A stretch of 64,000 bases of DNA, from contig NZ_CAMLMJ010000004.1 in the NCBI RefSeq assembly GCF_946481145.1, positions 124,001 to 188,000 of the forward strand, read 5' to 3'. The position numbers and the translations under genes are program-made. Shown here one piece after another: positions 35,106 to 44,359 of the stretch; position 1 is the first letter of the stretch, and every line of letters starts with the position of its first letter. The notes under the pieces were generated by a model. The model made no database searches and was not told where the DNA came from. It saw only the letters and a list, made by a program, of their open reading frames with translations. The stretch is from an uncultured Sediminibacterium sp. (GTDB lineage: Bacteria > Bacteroidota > Bacteroidia > Chitinophagales > Chitinophagaceae).

Positions 35106-36359
35106 ATGAAAATCCGTAAATTCATTTCGCTAACCTGCCTCCTATTTGCACTGTCTGTAAACTGTATTCCTGCGCAGGAATCCATCCGGTTCGAGCACTT
35201 GAAGTATGAGGAAATAATCGAAAAATCAAAACGGGAAAAGAAACCTGTACTGATTTATTTTACCGGTACAGGTTGTTTTTTATGTGTAAAGATGGAAAAG
35301 AATGTTTTTCCAAAACCAGAGATCAGTCAGTTTTACAATACCAATTTTATCAATGTCGAATCATTTGATGACTTCAAAAAACCTGATTCTGCTACCAAAC
35401 AATTAAGACGCAGATATGGAATTATCTCCAACCCTACTTTTATTTTCACAGACAGTACGGGTACCATCATACATAAATCAGGATATAAGGAAACCGAACA
35501 GTTTCTTCTTACTGGCAAACAGGCCATCAGTAATGATAATTACAAAGTTTGGAAGGAAAAAATAGATGCAGGATATGCGGATGCATCTTTAATGCTTAAC
35601 TATTTATCTGCCGAGCAGAAGCCGGCATTGTATGCTAATGACAACTACAATTGTATGGCCCAAATTGCCTTAGATAGGTATTTCGATATGATTCCAGAGA
35701 AAGACTATGTTTTACCTCAAAACTGGCTTATCATCGAAAATTATGTAGCCAATCCATTTTCGAAAATATTTACTTATCTCCTAGAACACCAACCTTTATT
35801 TGACCAACAAAACGGACATGAGCGTGTCAATAAAGCTATTTATACTATTCTTAGAGAAGGGTTGATGATTAATGAAGATGAAGCACATCGCAAACGTGCA
35901 GAATTACTGGTTAATTCCTCTAACCATCCAATGGCGGCATTAGTTCAAAAGATCAGAACTTTAAACAATACCGATTTGAATAAAGCCATTAATGACAAAA
36001 AACAAATAGCGTATATGACCTTGCAATATGATAGTCTCATGAATCACTATAGCTATCTATTACCGGCATTACAGGTAAACAATTTTGTAAGAAACTTATG
36101 CGAATCTGCTGCTAAAATAAATACAGATATCCTGAATAAGTGCAACAAATGGATGAGTCTTATTATTAGCAAACCAGAAAATCAGGATTATGATTTTTAT
36201 GACACGTATGCACTAAGTTGTTTTCTGACCAATAATTTCAAGGAAGCTGTTCAGGCTCAGGAAAATTCAATAGCGCTGGCCGTTCAGGATAAATTAGATA
36301 GCGAGGAGCTACTCCCTTATAAAAAGGCACTTGAAAAGTATAAAAAAGCATTACAATAA
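35106..36359 (+). CDS. Secreted thioredoxin-fold protein with a CFLC active site
   Basis: A 417-residue exported protein with a signal peptide (1-23). A thioredoxin-like domain follows (about 25-145, VLIYFTGTGCFLCVKMEKNVF), with the redox pair C57-F-L-C60 in place of CGPC. The cis-Pro region is NPTFIFTDSTG. The remaining 270 residues are helical and TPR-like. It resembles DUF255-type or thioredoxin-fold proteins working in the periplasm; whether it reduces or oxidises disulfides cannot be judged. Convergent with the M61 peptidase gene. Confidence 0.8.
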   Translation: MKIRKFISLTCLLFALSVNCIPAQESIRFEHLKYEEIIEKSKREKKPVLIYFTGTGCFLCVKMEKNVFPKPEISQFYNTNFINVESFDDFKKPDSATKQLRRRYGIISNPTFIFTDSTGTIIHKSGYKETEQFLLTGKQAISNDNYKVWKEKIDAGYADASLMLNYLSAEQKPALYANDNYNCMAQIALDRYFDMIPEKDYVLPQNWLIIENYVANPFSKIFTYLLEHQPLFDQQNGHERVNKAIYTILREGLMINEDEAHRKRAELLVNSSNHPMAALVQKIRTLNNTDLNKAINDKKQIAYMTLQYDSLMNHYSYLLPALQVNNFVRNLCESAAKINTDILNKCNKWMSLIISKPENQDYDFYDTYALSCFLTNNFKEAVQAQENSIALAVQDKLDSEELLPYKKALEKYKKALQ

Positions 36360-36431
36360 ATCAGTAGAAAGATTATTAACTATTTTGTCAACTCTTCCCT
36401 ATTCTATTAAGTCTCTACAGATTTTTAGGCT

Positions 36432-38261
36432 CTATTTTTGCACTTCGCCTTTCAACCATCCATTTCTAACTTTTATAGCAGTTGCATTTGCCGATGGATC
36501 AATAGTTAAAGCATAAGACCTTTCTTCCTTTTCGCCTAGCTTAAATTTCAGCACAATACTTTCATTTCCGGTAATAACATGCAACCTCAGTTCATCACCT
36601 GTTTTCATTCCGGCTACCACTTTATTATAGTCTGCTACTTTTTTTACAGGCTGGTCATTTACTGAGAGAATCTTTACCTGTCTCCTTATACCTGCGTTCC
36701 ATGCCGGCGACTGCCAGTCTACCCCATTCACCATAACTGTATCACGTCGTTCAGACAATACTAAACCTGAGTAAGCCGGTACCATTATTGGAGTTTGATC
36801 AACCAGTAAACCTGCATAAGCAAAATATCGTGTGTAATCGAGTGGCTTTAGCGTATAAATGTATTCAAAGAAATCGTCCATATTCTCACCCGCTACTGCT
36901 GTAATTTCCTTTTTGAGTTCATCCTCTGTAAATCCTCTTCCTTTCTTTTTATAATATTCATAGTACAGCTTACGCATTACATCATCAAGCGATCTTTTGT
37001 TGTTAGTTGCATACCTGATTCTAAAATCAAGCATCACCCCTACAACAGGCCCTTTATCATAATAGGAAATTGTTTTATTTACTTCATCCCCGGTTCTACC
37101 GAATGGTCCGTCTGACCATGTTTCATAACTCGACTGAGCAAGGGTCTGAAATAACCTTCCTGGTTTGGCCTCATATGCCGCTACCTGCTGTTGAACAGTT
37201 GCTAAAGCTTCTTCATCCGTTTTTAATCCAGCTCTCCTAAGGATCAGGTTTTCATAATAAACATTTAACCCTTCTGATACCCACAATGAATTGGTGCGAC
37301 TTCCTTTATTATAATCAAATGGTCCCAGTTCAATCGGCCGTATTCTTTTTACATTGAAATGATGGAAGTATTCATGCGCCAGAAAGTGATACATTCTTAT
37401 ACGTGCAGATTTATTGGTCGACAATCCCTGCCCGCTAAATGCAACAGATGTTGAATTCAGGTGTTCAATACCTCCACTACCCGGACCAATTGCTAAAAAA
37501 CTATAATGCTGGTAGGGTATATCACCAATGATTCCTGAAGCAGTGTTTATTATTTTCTGCAGATCATTCATAAAAGCAGCTTTATCGAATTCCCCTGCTT
37601 TATAGGCGATAAAATAATGGGGTTTATTATTTACCATAAAAGACGGCAACTCTTCCAGCTTACTGCCCAATAAAAAAGGGCTATCGTATAAAATATCAAA
37701 ATCAGGTGCTTTATAGGTAAAAATCTTATCTTTTACGAGATCCAGTCCGGTTGCAACTTTATTCCATTCTTTATATGGCTGGATTTCAATGGTTGATGAA
37801 TAAGCTATACCGTTAACAGGATATATAAAAATGCCTGCAGGAGACAAATAAGCAACCTCTTCATCAATATAGTTTGAAGCTACGAATCGCCTGTTACCAA
37901 AAATGCGGTATCGTACTACAAATGGCTTACCATCACCGGAAACCTTCCAGCCATTTGCTTTAGTTTGCTTCCATTCAACCGTATCTCCCATTATATTCCG
38001 GACAGAAAAATCTTTCAAATCCTTAGAGAAATTCATCAATTGATAATATCCTGTTGTCCAGTTAGGCAGTTCAAAATCAATTGTTTTTTTCCCTTTTGGA
38101 TCATAGTTCATTTCAACATCCAACAAATGTTCCTTTGCCTCAGGAAATGATACTTTAAAATATATGGTGGGAGTTTGTGCTGTTATCAGTAGAAAGGAGA
38201 AAAGACCCATGAAAAACAAACCTGTCTTTTTAACAGAGAAGCCCGTATCAAGTGATTGCAT
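36432..38261 (-). CDS. M61-family aminopeptidase with PDZ domain
   Basis: A 609-residue exported metallopeptidase of the glycyl-aminopeptidase family. Signal or anchor segment at residues about 12-28. A beta-rich N-terminal domain precedes the zinc motif HEYFHHFNVKRIRP (HExxH around residue 295), with SEGLNVYYENL following as the Glu-containing region. A C-terminal PDZ domain covers about residues 490-575 (GIRRQVKILSVNDQPVKKV). It is the last gene of a minus-strand run map, M20, BaiN, M61. Confidence 0.88.
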   Translation of the reverse strand: MQSLDTGFSVKKTGLFFMGLFSFLLITAQTPTIYFKVSFPEAKEHLLDVEMNYDPKGKKTIDFELPNWTTGYYQLMNFSKDLKDFSVRNIMGDTVEWKQTKANGWKVSGDGKPFVVRYRIFGNRRFVASNYIDEEVAYLSPAGIFIYPVNGIAYSSTIEIQPYKEWNKVATGLDLVKDKIFTYKAPDFDILYDSPFLLGSKLEELPSFMVNNKPHYFIAYKAGEFDKAAFMNDLQKIINTASGIIGDIPYQHYSFLAIGPGSGGIEHLNSTSVAFSGQGLSTNKSARIRMYHFLAHEYFHHFNVKRIRPIELGPFDYNKGSRTNSLWVSEGLNVYYENLILRRAGLKTDEEALATVQQQVAAYEAKPGRLFQTLAQSSYETWSDGPFGRTGDEVNKTISYYDKGPVVGVMLDFRIRYATNNKRSLDDVMRKLYYEYYKKKGRGFTEDELKKEITAVAGENMDDFFEYIYTLKPLDYTRYFAYAGLLVDQTPIMVPAYSGLVLSERRDTVMVNGVDWQSPAWNAGIRRQVKILSVNDQPVKKVADYNKVVAGMKTGDELRLHVITGNESIVLKFKLGEKEERSYALTIDPSANATAIKVRNGWLKGEVQK

Positions 38262-38338
38262 AGAAGGGGTTTTAAAGCCTAAGTTATCGACTTAGGATTA
38301 AAAGAACCTCTTTCCGATTAACTCAAACTTCCTGTATT

Positions 38339-39568
38339 TTAGCTCTGAGCCTGTTTTGCAATTGTATTTGCAGCCAGAAAGCCACTGGTCCATGCATTTT
38401 GAAAATTAAATCCTCCTGTAATTCCATCAACATCCATTACCTCTCCGGCAAAAAATAACCCAGGTAGTTTTTTACTCTGCATGGTACTTGGATCAATATC
38501 TGCCAATTCTATTCCACCACAGGTTACAAACTCTTCTTTAAAAGTAGTTTTACCTTTTACAGATAATTCCAGACCGGTTAAGTTTTGGATAAGTTTATGC
38601 TGCATTTTTGAAGTTAGCTCTGCCCAACGTGTTTCCGCTGATATATTTGAGGATTCCAATAAATAGTTCCATAAACGCGAGGGCAATTGAAATGGGTTTT
38701 TATTACCCATTTTTTGAGAAGAATACTCGTCTCTTATTTGCGACCAACGATCTCTTAATGTTGTCTCCGTTTCCTCACCAAGCCAGTTAACAAATACAGT
38801 AAATGTATATTGCTTTTCTGCAAGTATCCTTGCGCCCCATGCAGAAAGTCGTAGTATAACAGGTCCGCTTAATCCCCAATGAGTAATTAATAAAGGTCCT
38901 TTTTCTGCAAGCTTGGTTGAAGCAATTTTAACGGCAGCATTTGGCACACTTACACCCATCAAATTTGTTATTGGATGTCCGGGTATATTGAATGTAAACA
39001 AGGATGGAACTGGTTCAGCAATTTTATGTCCGGTAACCCTTAGCCATTCGAACATTGCCGACTTAGGATAACCTCCTGTAGCTACGCAAATAAAATCTGC
39101 CAGCATTGTTCCTTGCTGAAGTGCAATTTCAAAGCCTGATTCTTTTTTTTGAATCCCAATTACTTCTTTATGAAGTTGCACTGCTACATGATATGCATCT
39201 GCTTCACGTAATAAGCAATCAATAATTGTTTGTGAATTATCTGTTTCAGGAAACATTCTTCCATCTTCTTCTGTTTTCAGCATAACTCCTCGCTCTGCAA
39301 ACCATGTAATGGTATCATTTGTATTAAACCAATGAAAGGATTTTTTTAGAAAATTTTGTCCCCGTGGATATCGTTTTGCCAATTCCGGAATTTCGAAACA
39401 GGCATGTGTGGTATTGCATCTTCCTCCTCCGCTCACTTTCACTTTTGAAAGCAGTTTGCCGGTTTTCTCCAACAAAACTACCTTGAGTCGAGGATTCATT
39501 CTCGCAGCATTTACGGCACAGAAAAAACCTGCTGCGCCCCCTCCTATCACTACAAGTGTCTGTTGCAT
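38339..39568 (-). CDS. BaiN/HI0933-family flavoprotein
   Basis: A 409-residue FAD-dependent oxidoreductase of the BaiN/RdsA family. The Rossmann FAD motif GGGAAGFFCAVNAA is at the N-terminus. The family signature KVSGGGRCNTTH (about residues 43-54) follows, and the C-terminal FAD-contact GEVMDVDGITGGFNFQNAW ends it. Substrates are unknown for most members. It starts four bases past the M20 gene and is very probably co-translated with it. Confidence 0.9.
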   Translation of the reverse strand: MQQTLVVIGGGAAGFFCAVNAARMNPRLKVVLLEKTGKLLSKVKVSGGGRCNTTHACFEIPELAKRYPRGQNFLKKSFHWFNTNDTITWFAERGVMLKTEEDGRMFPETDNSQTIIDCLLREADAYHVAVQLHKEVIGIQKKESGFEIALQQGTMLADFICVATGGYPKSAMFEWLRVTGHKIAEPVPSLFTFNIPGHPITNLMGVSVPNAAVKIASTKLAEKGPLLITHWGLSGPVILRLSAWGARILAEKQYTFTVFVNWLGEETETTLRDRWSQIRDEYSSQKMGNKNPFQLPSRLWNYLLESSNISAETRWAELTSKMQHKLIQNLTGLELSVKGKTTFKEEFVTCGGIELADIDPSTMQSKKLPGLFFAGEVMDVDGITGGFNFQNAWTSGFLAANTIAKQAQS

Positions 39569-39572
39569 GTAT

Positions 39573-41108
39573 TTATTTCATTAGCATAATTGCAGCCATG
39601 GTTTCTATACCATCCCATAAGTTACGGATACGGATATTTTCATTTTCAGCATGCTGGTTATTATCATGATTGGCGATAGGAACAGATATGGTATTTGCTT
39701 TCAGGTATTTTTCAAACTTATACAAAGGCAGGCTTCCTCCTAATGAAGGAACAATCACAACGGGTTCTTTAGTTGTTGTTCTCACAGCTTCAACAATTTC
39801 TTTTGCGATAGGTAATTCCATGGAAGTGCGTTGTGCATTATATCCATCGTGTTTTATAACCCGGGCAATTTTGGGATATTTTTTTCTTTCATCAACTGTA
39901 GGTTCTTTGTCTGTAACAAAATAACCCTGTGCTTTAATATGATCTACCACATGCTGTTGCTGTACCTGGTAATCATTACCTTTTACCAGCCTGAGATCCA
40001 GTGTTGCATGCGCTGTTGAGGGAATAACATTCGCCGCTAGTTTACCTGCATTAGCACTTTGTATGCCGTTAATATTTAAAGAAGGCAGCATCAGTGATTC
40101 CTGTAAGGAAACCCCTTCCATTTCAGGCATAATAAAGCCTAATTCTTTTTTCATTTGTTCATCAGCCTGTGGCATTCGTGCTATGGCTTCTTTCTCAGCA
40201 GAAGATAAAGCAACAACATCATCATAAAAACCTTTAATCGTTACTTTCCCTTTTTCATCTTTCATGGAAGCAAGCAATTTTACCAGCATCATTGCCGGAT
40301 TTGGCACCCAGTTGCCGTAATGTCCACTATGCAGGGGCCGTGTAGGACCATAAACGGTAATATCCATGTTCGCATCGCCCCGTACGCCAAAGCAGATGAG
40401 CTTCTTGCCAGACTGGTGTACTGGTCCGTCAGAAATTACCCAAATATCCGACAGAAGCTCCTTTGGATATTTCTGCAAAATTTCCTGCAGGTGGCCAGAT
40501 CCTTGCTCTTCCTCTCCTTCAAAAAAGAATTTAATATTGCAGTTTGGTAACTGGCCGGATTTGATGATTGCTTCATAAGCCCAAAGTATAGACATTACTC
40601 CTCCCTTATCATCAGATGCACTTCTCGCAAAAATGCGCCATTCCTCATCGATAAAATTTCCTTTAGCTGGAAGAGAAATCACTTTTTCAATATCCGGGTT
40701 TGTTCCTTTTACCAATACAGGTGTAAATGGCTGAAACCCTTTTGCCCATTTGGATGGGTCCGTCGGTTGTCCATCGTAATGCGCATAAAAAATAATGGTC
40801 TTAACTGCGCCCGGCACTTTTATTTCTCCATATACTGCTGGTGCTGCGTCTTTTGTATCAGGTAATAATAGTTTTACATCCTGGATATTACGTTTACGCA
40901 TCATATCCATAATAGATGATGCATTGCGCTGAATATTGTAGGAATCAGCAGCTAAATTGGGAATAGCAAGAAATTGCATGAATTCACTAAGCCATTCATG
41001 CTCATTTGACTGCCTGAATTTCCTGACTTTTTCAATAGAAGGTGATTGTGCGTTAAGCATTAAACACTGCACAGAGAAAGTGAAAAGAAACAATAGTGTT
41101 TTCATCAT
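39573..41108 (-). CDS. Secreted M20-family metallopeptidase (dipeptidase)
   Basis: An exported zinc peptidase of about 510 residues. Signal peptide in MMKTLLFLFTFSVQC. The M20 metal and catalytic residues are visible: FYAHYDGQP (His and Asp), SASDDKGG (Asp), FFEGEEEQGS (catalytic and metal Glu), SDGP (Asp), and ANHDNNQHAEN (His) near the end. The ATG at 41108 is chosen (41105 is an immediate alternative; an upstream TTG at 41126 is less likely). It lies 29 bases after map and four before the BaiN gene. Confidence 0.9.
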   Translation of the reverse strand: MMKTLLFLFTFSVQCLMLNAQSPSIEKVRKFRQSNEHEWLSEFMQFLAIPNLAADSYNIQRNASSIMDMMRKRNIQDVKLLLPDTKDAAPAVYGEIKVPGAVKTIIFYAHYDGQPTDPSKWAKGFQPFTPVLVKGTNPDIEKVISLPAKGNFIDEEWRIFARSASDDKGGVMSILWAYEAIIKSGQLPNCNIKFFFEGEEEQGSGHLQEILQKYPKELLSDIWVISDGPVHQSGKKLICFGVRGDANMDITVYGPTRPLHSGHYGNWVPNPAMMLVKLLASMKDEKGKVTIKGFYDDVVALSSAEKEAIARMPQADEQMKKELGFIMPEMEGVSLQESLMLPSLNINGIQSANAGKLAANVIPSTAHATLDLRLVKGNDYQVQQQHVVDHIKAQGYFVTDKEPTVDERKKYPKIARVIKHDGYNAQRTSMELPIAKEIVEAVRTTTKEPVVIVPSLGGSLPLYKFEKYLKANTISVPIANHDNNQHAENENIRIRNLWDGIETMAAIMLMK

Positions 41109-41137
41109 TGAGCAGTTTTTATGCAAGACTTTAATGT

Positions 41138-41941
41138 CTAGTAATAGGCTGCATTAAGGTTTGCATTAGCTTTTTCAGCAGCTTCGATAATACTATAATC
41201 TGAAAGAATTAATGCTTTTCCACGCTTCACACATACATCGTGTTCAAAATGACAGGCTACTTTACCATCCTGTGTTCTTATAGTCCACCCATCATCATCT
41301 GTATAAACATCTTTGGTGCCCATATTGATCATAGGTTCAATTGCCAGCACCAGGTTTTCTTTCATTTTAGGCCCATTGCCTCTTTTACCATAGTTAGGTA
41401 CCTGTGGATCTTCGTGAAGGCTTTTTCCCAAACCATGTCCAACAAGTTCGCGTACAACACCATAGCCATGCTTTTTTTCTGCATGTTCCTGGATGGCATA
41501 AGAAATATCTCCTACGCGGTTGTTTACAATAGCCTGCTCGATACCCTTGTATAATGATTCCTTGGTTACTTTAACCAGTTGCAGAACAGATGCATCTACT
41601 TCTCCTAGTATAAAAGTATAAGCATGGTCTCCATGCCATCCGTTCAAAATAACACCCATGTCTATGCTAACCAGATCTCCCTCTTTTAATGGCACTTCAT
41701 TTGGGAACCCATGTACCACCACATCATTTACTGATGCGCAAACATTATGCGGGTAGCCTCTGTAATTATAAAAAGAAGGTATGGCCTTATGATCCTTAAC
41801 GTAATCATGACAGAGCTTATCAATCTGTAAGGTAGTCATGCCAGGCTTCAATACTTTAGCCACTTCTGTGAGTGTTTTACTAACCAGCATTGCAGCTTCC
41901 TTCATCAATACCAGTTCCGCTTCTGTTTTATAGATAATCAT
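41138..41941 (-). CDS. map: Type I methionine aminopeptidase
   Basis: Removes the initiator Met from nascent proteins. Metal ligands are visible: IDMGVILNGWHGDHAYTF (Asp and Asp), ELVGHGLGKSLHE (His), EPMINMG (Glu) and FEHDVCV (Glu). The start at 41941 (MIIYKTEAE) fits the family; an in-frame ATG six codons upstream (41959) lies three bases from the T-tract of a terminator. It follows secY, as in many bacteria, but infA and the S13-S11-S4 genes that usually come next are not here. Confidence 0.94.
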   Translation of the reverse strand: MIIYKTEAELVLMKEAAMLVSKTLTEVAKVLKPGMTTLQIDKLCHDYVKDHKAIPSFYNYRGYPHNVCASVNDVVVHGFPNEVPLKEGDLVSIDMGVILNGWHGDHAYTFILGEVDASVLQLVKVTKESLYKGIEQAIVNNRVGDISYAIQEHAEKKHGYGVVRELVGHGLGKSLHEDPQVPNYGKRGNGPKMKENLVLAIEPMINMGTKDVYTDDDGWTIRTQDGKVACHFEHDVCVKRGKALILSDYSIIEAAEKANANLNAAYY

Positions 41942-41962
41942 ATTGTTTCGTCTCGTCATGAT

Positions 41963-42006
41963 AAAAAAAGAAACCTGCCGTTCCGCTTAATGGGAAAGAC
42001 AGGTTT
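41963..42006 (-). terminator. Terminator-like hairpin between secY and map
   Basis: On the minus strand AAACCTG (42006-42000) pairs with CAGGTTT (41977-41971) around a partly paired 22-base interior, followed closely by seven T residues at 41969-41963. It sits just ahead of the map start and could attenuate or separate map transcription from secY. Confidence 0.75.
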
Positions 42007-42022
42007 GCAAATATCGTATTTT

Positions 42023-42050
42023 CTACCCATAGTCCATGGACCATGGGTAG
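42023..42050. repeat. Tandem-word palindrome (gtccatag family) after secY
   Basis: A 28-base near-perfect palindrome (ctacccat ... atgggtag) with one mismatched pair and a gtccatggac core. It lies between the secY stop and the terminator at 41963-42006. Confidence 0.85.
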
Positions 42051-42063
42051 ATACTAATTTATA

Positions 42064-43413
42064 TTAGATGGTTGTTGTTGAAACAGTTTGTCTGCCTTGA
42101 ACACGACCGCTTTTCATCAAACCGTCGTATTGGCGCATTAACAGGTATGTTTCAATCTGTTGTAATGTATCGAGAACAACACCAACCATAATCAGCAGTG
42201 AGGTACCACCGAAGAAAGTACTAAAACCTTGGGTAACACCCAGACGCTGGGCAAAACCTGGCATAATACCAACCAATGCAAGGAAGATAGCACCAGGTAA
42301 TGTGATTTTATCCATCACAGAACCTATGTAATCAGCTGTTGGTTGACCTGGTTTAACTCCGGGAATAAACCCATTGTTACGCTTAAGGTCTTCTGCTATT
42401 TGTTTCGGATTAAAGATCAATGCTGTATACAGGAAGGTAAAACCAATTACCATTACCGAATAGATCAGCATGTACCATGCATTACTATGGTCGTTGAAGA
42501 TCTTTACGATACCTTGAGCCGAATCGAGATTAGTAAATGATACAAGTGTAGGCAGGAACATGATAGCCTGCGCAAAGATGATTGGCATTACACCAGCACT
42601 GTTCACTTTGATCGGCAGGAACTGACGTGCACCACCGAATTGACGGTTTCCGATGATTTGCTTAGCGTAGTTTACAGGTATTTTACGAACACCTTGAACC
42701 AATACAATCAAACCAAGGATAACTGTAATCAGGATAGCTATTTCAATCAGGAAGATCAATAAACCACCACCGGCTCTTTCACCTTTGGCGCTGAATTCCT
42801 GAATTAAAGATTGCGGCAAACGTGCAAGGATACCAACCATGATGATAATAGATGTACCATTACCAAGTCCTTTATCCTGTATTTTTTCGCCCAGCCACAT
42901 TACAAACATGGTACCCGCTGTTAAAGTGATAACAGTAGAGAACCAGAAGTATGGTGCATAAGCAGGTATAATAGCTTCTGCATATCCAGGGCTATTTAAA
43001 TAGGCTACATAAGCTCCAGCCTGGAAAGCCGTAACGATTACGGTGAGGTAACGTGTCCACTGGTTAATTTTCTTACGGCCGCTATCTCCTTCTTTCTGAA
43101 TTTTCTGCAATTGAGGAACGAGGATCGTCATCAGTTGCATAAAGATGGAAGCAGAGATATAGGGCATAATACCCAGGGCCAGAATAGACGCCTGTGAGAA
43201 GGCTCCACCTGCGAACATATCAAAAATACCTAAGAGACCACCACCTTTCTGAGCAGTAGCTTGTGCTGCTTCGATTCTGGCAGGATCCAATCCAGGTAAT
43301 ACAATCTGGGTACCGATACGGTATGTAAGAACAAGCGCAAGTGTTACGATTATTTTATTACGAAGCTCCTCTATCGTCCAAATGTTCCTTAATGTCTGAA
43401 CTAATTTTTTCAC
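42064..43413 (-). CDS. secY: Protein translocase subunit SecY
   Basis: Channel-forming subunit of the Sec translocon in the inner membrane. The 449-residue protein shows about ten hydrophobic spans and the family signatures GIMPYISASIFMQLMTIL and the loop region GNRQFGGARQFLPIKVNSAGVMPIIFA. A normal N-terminus (LRNIWTIEELRNKI) is present. It occupies the usual place after rplO, but an intrinsic terminator lies in the 83-base gap and another follows, so secY may be expressed partly as its own unit. Confidence 0.96.
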   Translation of the reverse strand: MKKLVQTLRNIWTIEELRNKIIVTLALVLTYRIGTQIVLPGLDPARIEAAQATAQKGGGLLGIFDMFAGGAFSQASILALGIMPYISASIFMQLMTILVPQLQKIQKEGDSGRKKINQWTRYLTVIVTAFQAGAYVAYLNSPGYAEAIIPAYAPYFWFSTVITLTAGTMFVMWLGEKIQDKGLGNGTSIIIMVGILARLPQSLIQEFSAKGERAGGGLLIFLIEIAILITVILGLIVLVQGVRKIPVNYAKQIIGNRQFGGARQFLPIKVNSAGVMPIIFAQAIMFLPTLVSFTNLDSAQGIVKIFNDHSNAWYMLIYSVMVIGFTFLYTALIFNPKQIAEDLKRNNGFIPGVKPGQPTADYIGSVMDKITLPGAIFLALVGIMPGFAQRLGVTQGFSTFFGGTSLLIMVGVVLDTLQQIETYLLMRQYDGLMKSGRVQGRQTVSTTTI

Positions 43414-43448
43414 TTGAATGCAATTGTAAGCGTTAATAGTCTTAAACC

Positions 43449-43479
43449 AAAAAAAGACGCACTTTGTCGATGTGCGTCT
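43449..43479 (-). terminator. Intrinsic terminator between rplO and secY
   Basis: On the minus strand an 8-base stem AGACGCAC / GTGCGTCT with a 9-base loop is followed by six more T residues. It lies 17 bases beyond the rplO stop, inside the ribosomal operon. Confidence 0.85.
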
Positions 43480-43496
43480 GGCAAGTTACGATAAAA

Positions 43497-43946
43497 TTAT
43501 TTTATAATTTCAACGCTACCACCTGCAGCTTCGATAGCAGTTTTTGCTTTTTCGCTGGCCGCATTCACTTTGAAGCTTACTTTAGCTTTTAACTCGCCAT
43601 TTGCCAGTACTTTAACTTTATCAGTACGGCTGATTAAACCATTTATATAGAGGTTTTCAAGGCTAAATTCAGTGAAACCGTATTTTTCAACCAGTTGGTC
43701 GATCTGACCCAGGTTAAATACTACAAACTCGATGCGGTTATTGTTTTTGAAACCACGTTTAGGAACACGACGCTGGATTGGCATCTGACCACCTTCATGG
43801 GCCATTTTGCTTTTATAACCGGCGCGGCTCTGACCACCTTTATTACCTTTTGTAGATGTACCACCTTTACCAGATGCTTCACCACGACCTAAACGTTTTT
43901 CTTTGTGCGTTGAACCTGCAGCAGGTTTGAGATTGTGTAATTTCAT
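43497..43946 (-). CDS. rplO: 50S ribosomal protein L15 (uL15)
   Basis: Large-subunit protein involved in late assembly. The 149-residue chain has the basic, glycine-rich N-terminus typical of L15 (KRLGRGEASGKGGTSTKGNKG, residues about 18-38) and a globular C-terminal half (FNLGQIDQLVEKYGF). It is followed by an intrinsic terminator before secY. The 162-base gap on its upstream side to rpmD holds an aatttgaaa-word hairpin. Confidence 0.96.
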   Translation of the reverse strand: MKLHNLKPAAGSTHKEKRLGRGEASGKGGTSTKGNKGGQSRAGYKSKMAHEGGQMPIQRRVPKRGFKNNNRIEFVVFNLGQIDQLVEKYGFTEFSLENLYINGLISRTDKVKVLANGELKAKVSFKVNAASEKAKTAIEAAGGSVEIIK

Positions 43947-43990
43947 ACTTATGTGATTTTGAACTTTCGGGGAATCACCCCTCGCGTGTT

Positions 43991-44111
43991 AATTTGAAAA
44001 TTTGAAAATGTACTAATTTGAAAATGAAGAAATCTGAAATTTTATAAATAGAAAATGAATCAAGTGTAATGACTCATTTTCAAATTTTCAAATTCAATAA
44101 TTTTCAAATTA
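43991..44111. repeat. Tandem-word hairpin (aatttgaaa) between rpmD and rplO
   Basis: The left arm at 43991-44010 is exactly complementary to 44075-44094 over 20 bases (aatttgaaa words against cattttcaaatt words). A further tttcaaatta word at 44102-44111 includes the rpmD stop codon, reading TAATTTGAAAA on the minus strand. Confidence 0.9.
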
Positions 44112-44291
44112 ATTAAGCTCTTCTACTTTCACCAGGTGGCTAACTTTATTCACCATACCCAGGATTTGAGGAGTAGCTTCTACTTCTTTTGAAGCATGCA
44201 GTTTCTTCAGGCCTAATGCGATCAGGGTTTGTTTCTGACGCTCGGGTCTGTCGATACCACTTTTAATCTGTGTGATCTTAATTTTTTTCAT
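44109..44291 (-). CDS. rpmD: 50S ribosomal protein L30 (uL30)
   Basis: A 60-residue small large-subunit protein with the usual IKITQIKSGIDRPERQKQTLIALGL motif. Present between rpsE and rplO as in the classical spc order. Its TAA stop is the first three bases of a TAATTTGAAAA word repeat. Confidence 0.95.
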   Translation of the reverse strand: MKKIKITQIKSGIDRPERQKQTLIALGLKKLHASKEVEATPQILGMVNKVSHLVKVEELN

Positions 44292-44307
44292 AACGAGTTA
44301 TTGAGTC

Positions 44308-44349
44308 AGTCCATAGTCCATAGCCCATGGACCATGGACTATGGACTAT
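44308..44349. repeat. Tandem-word palindrome (gtccatag) between rpsE and rpmD
   Basis: agtccatagtccat (from 44308) pairs with atggactatggact (44334-44347) around a cccatgg centre. The whole unit sits in the 68-base gap between two ribosomal genes. Confidence 0.88.
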
Positions 44350-44359
44350 CTACCAATGA

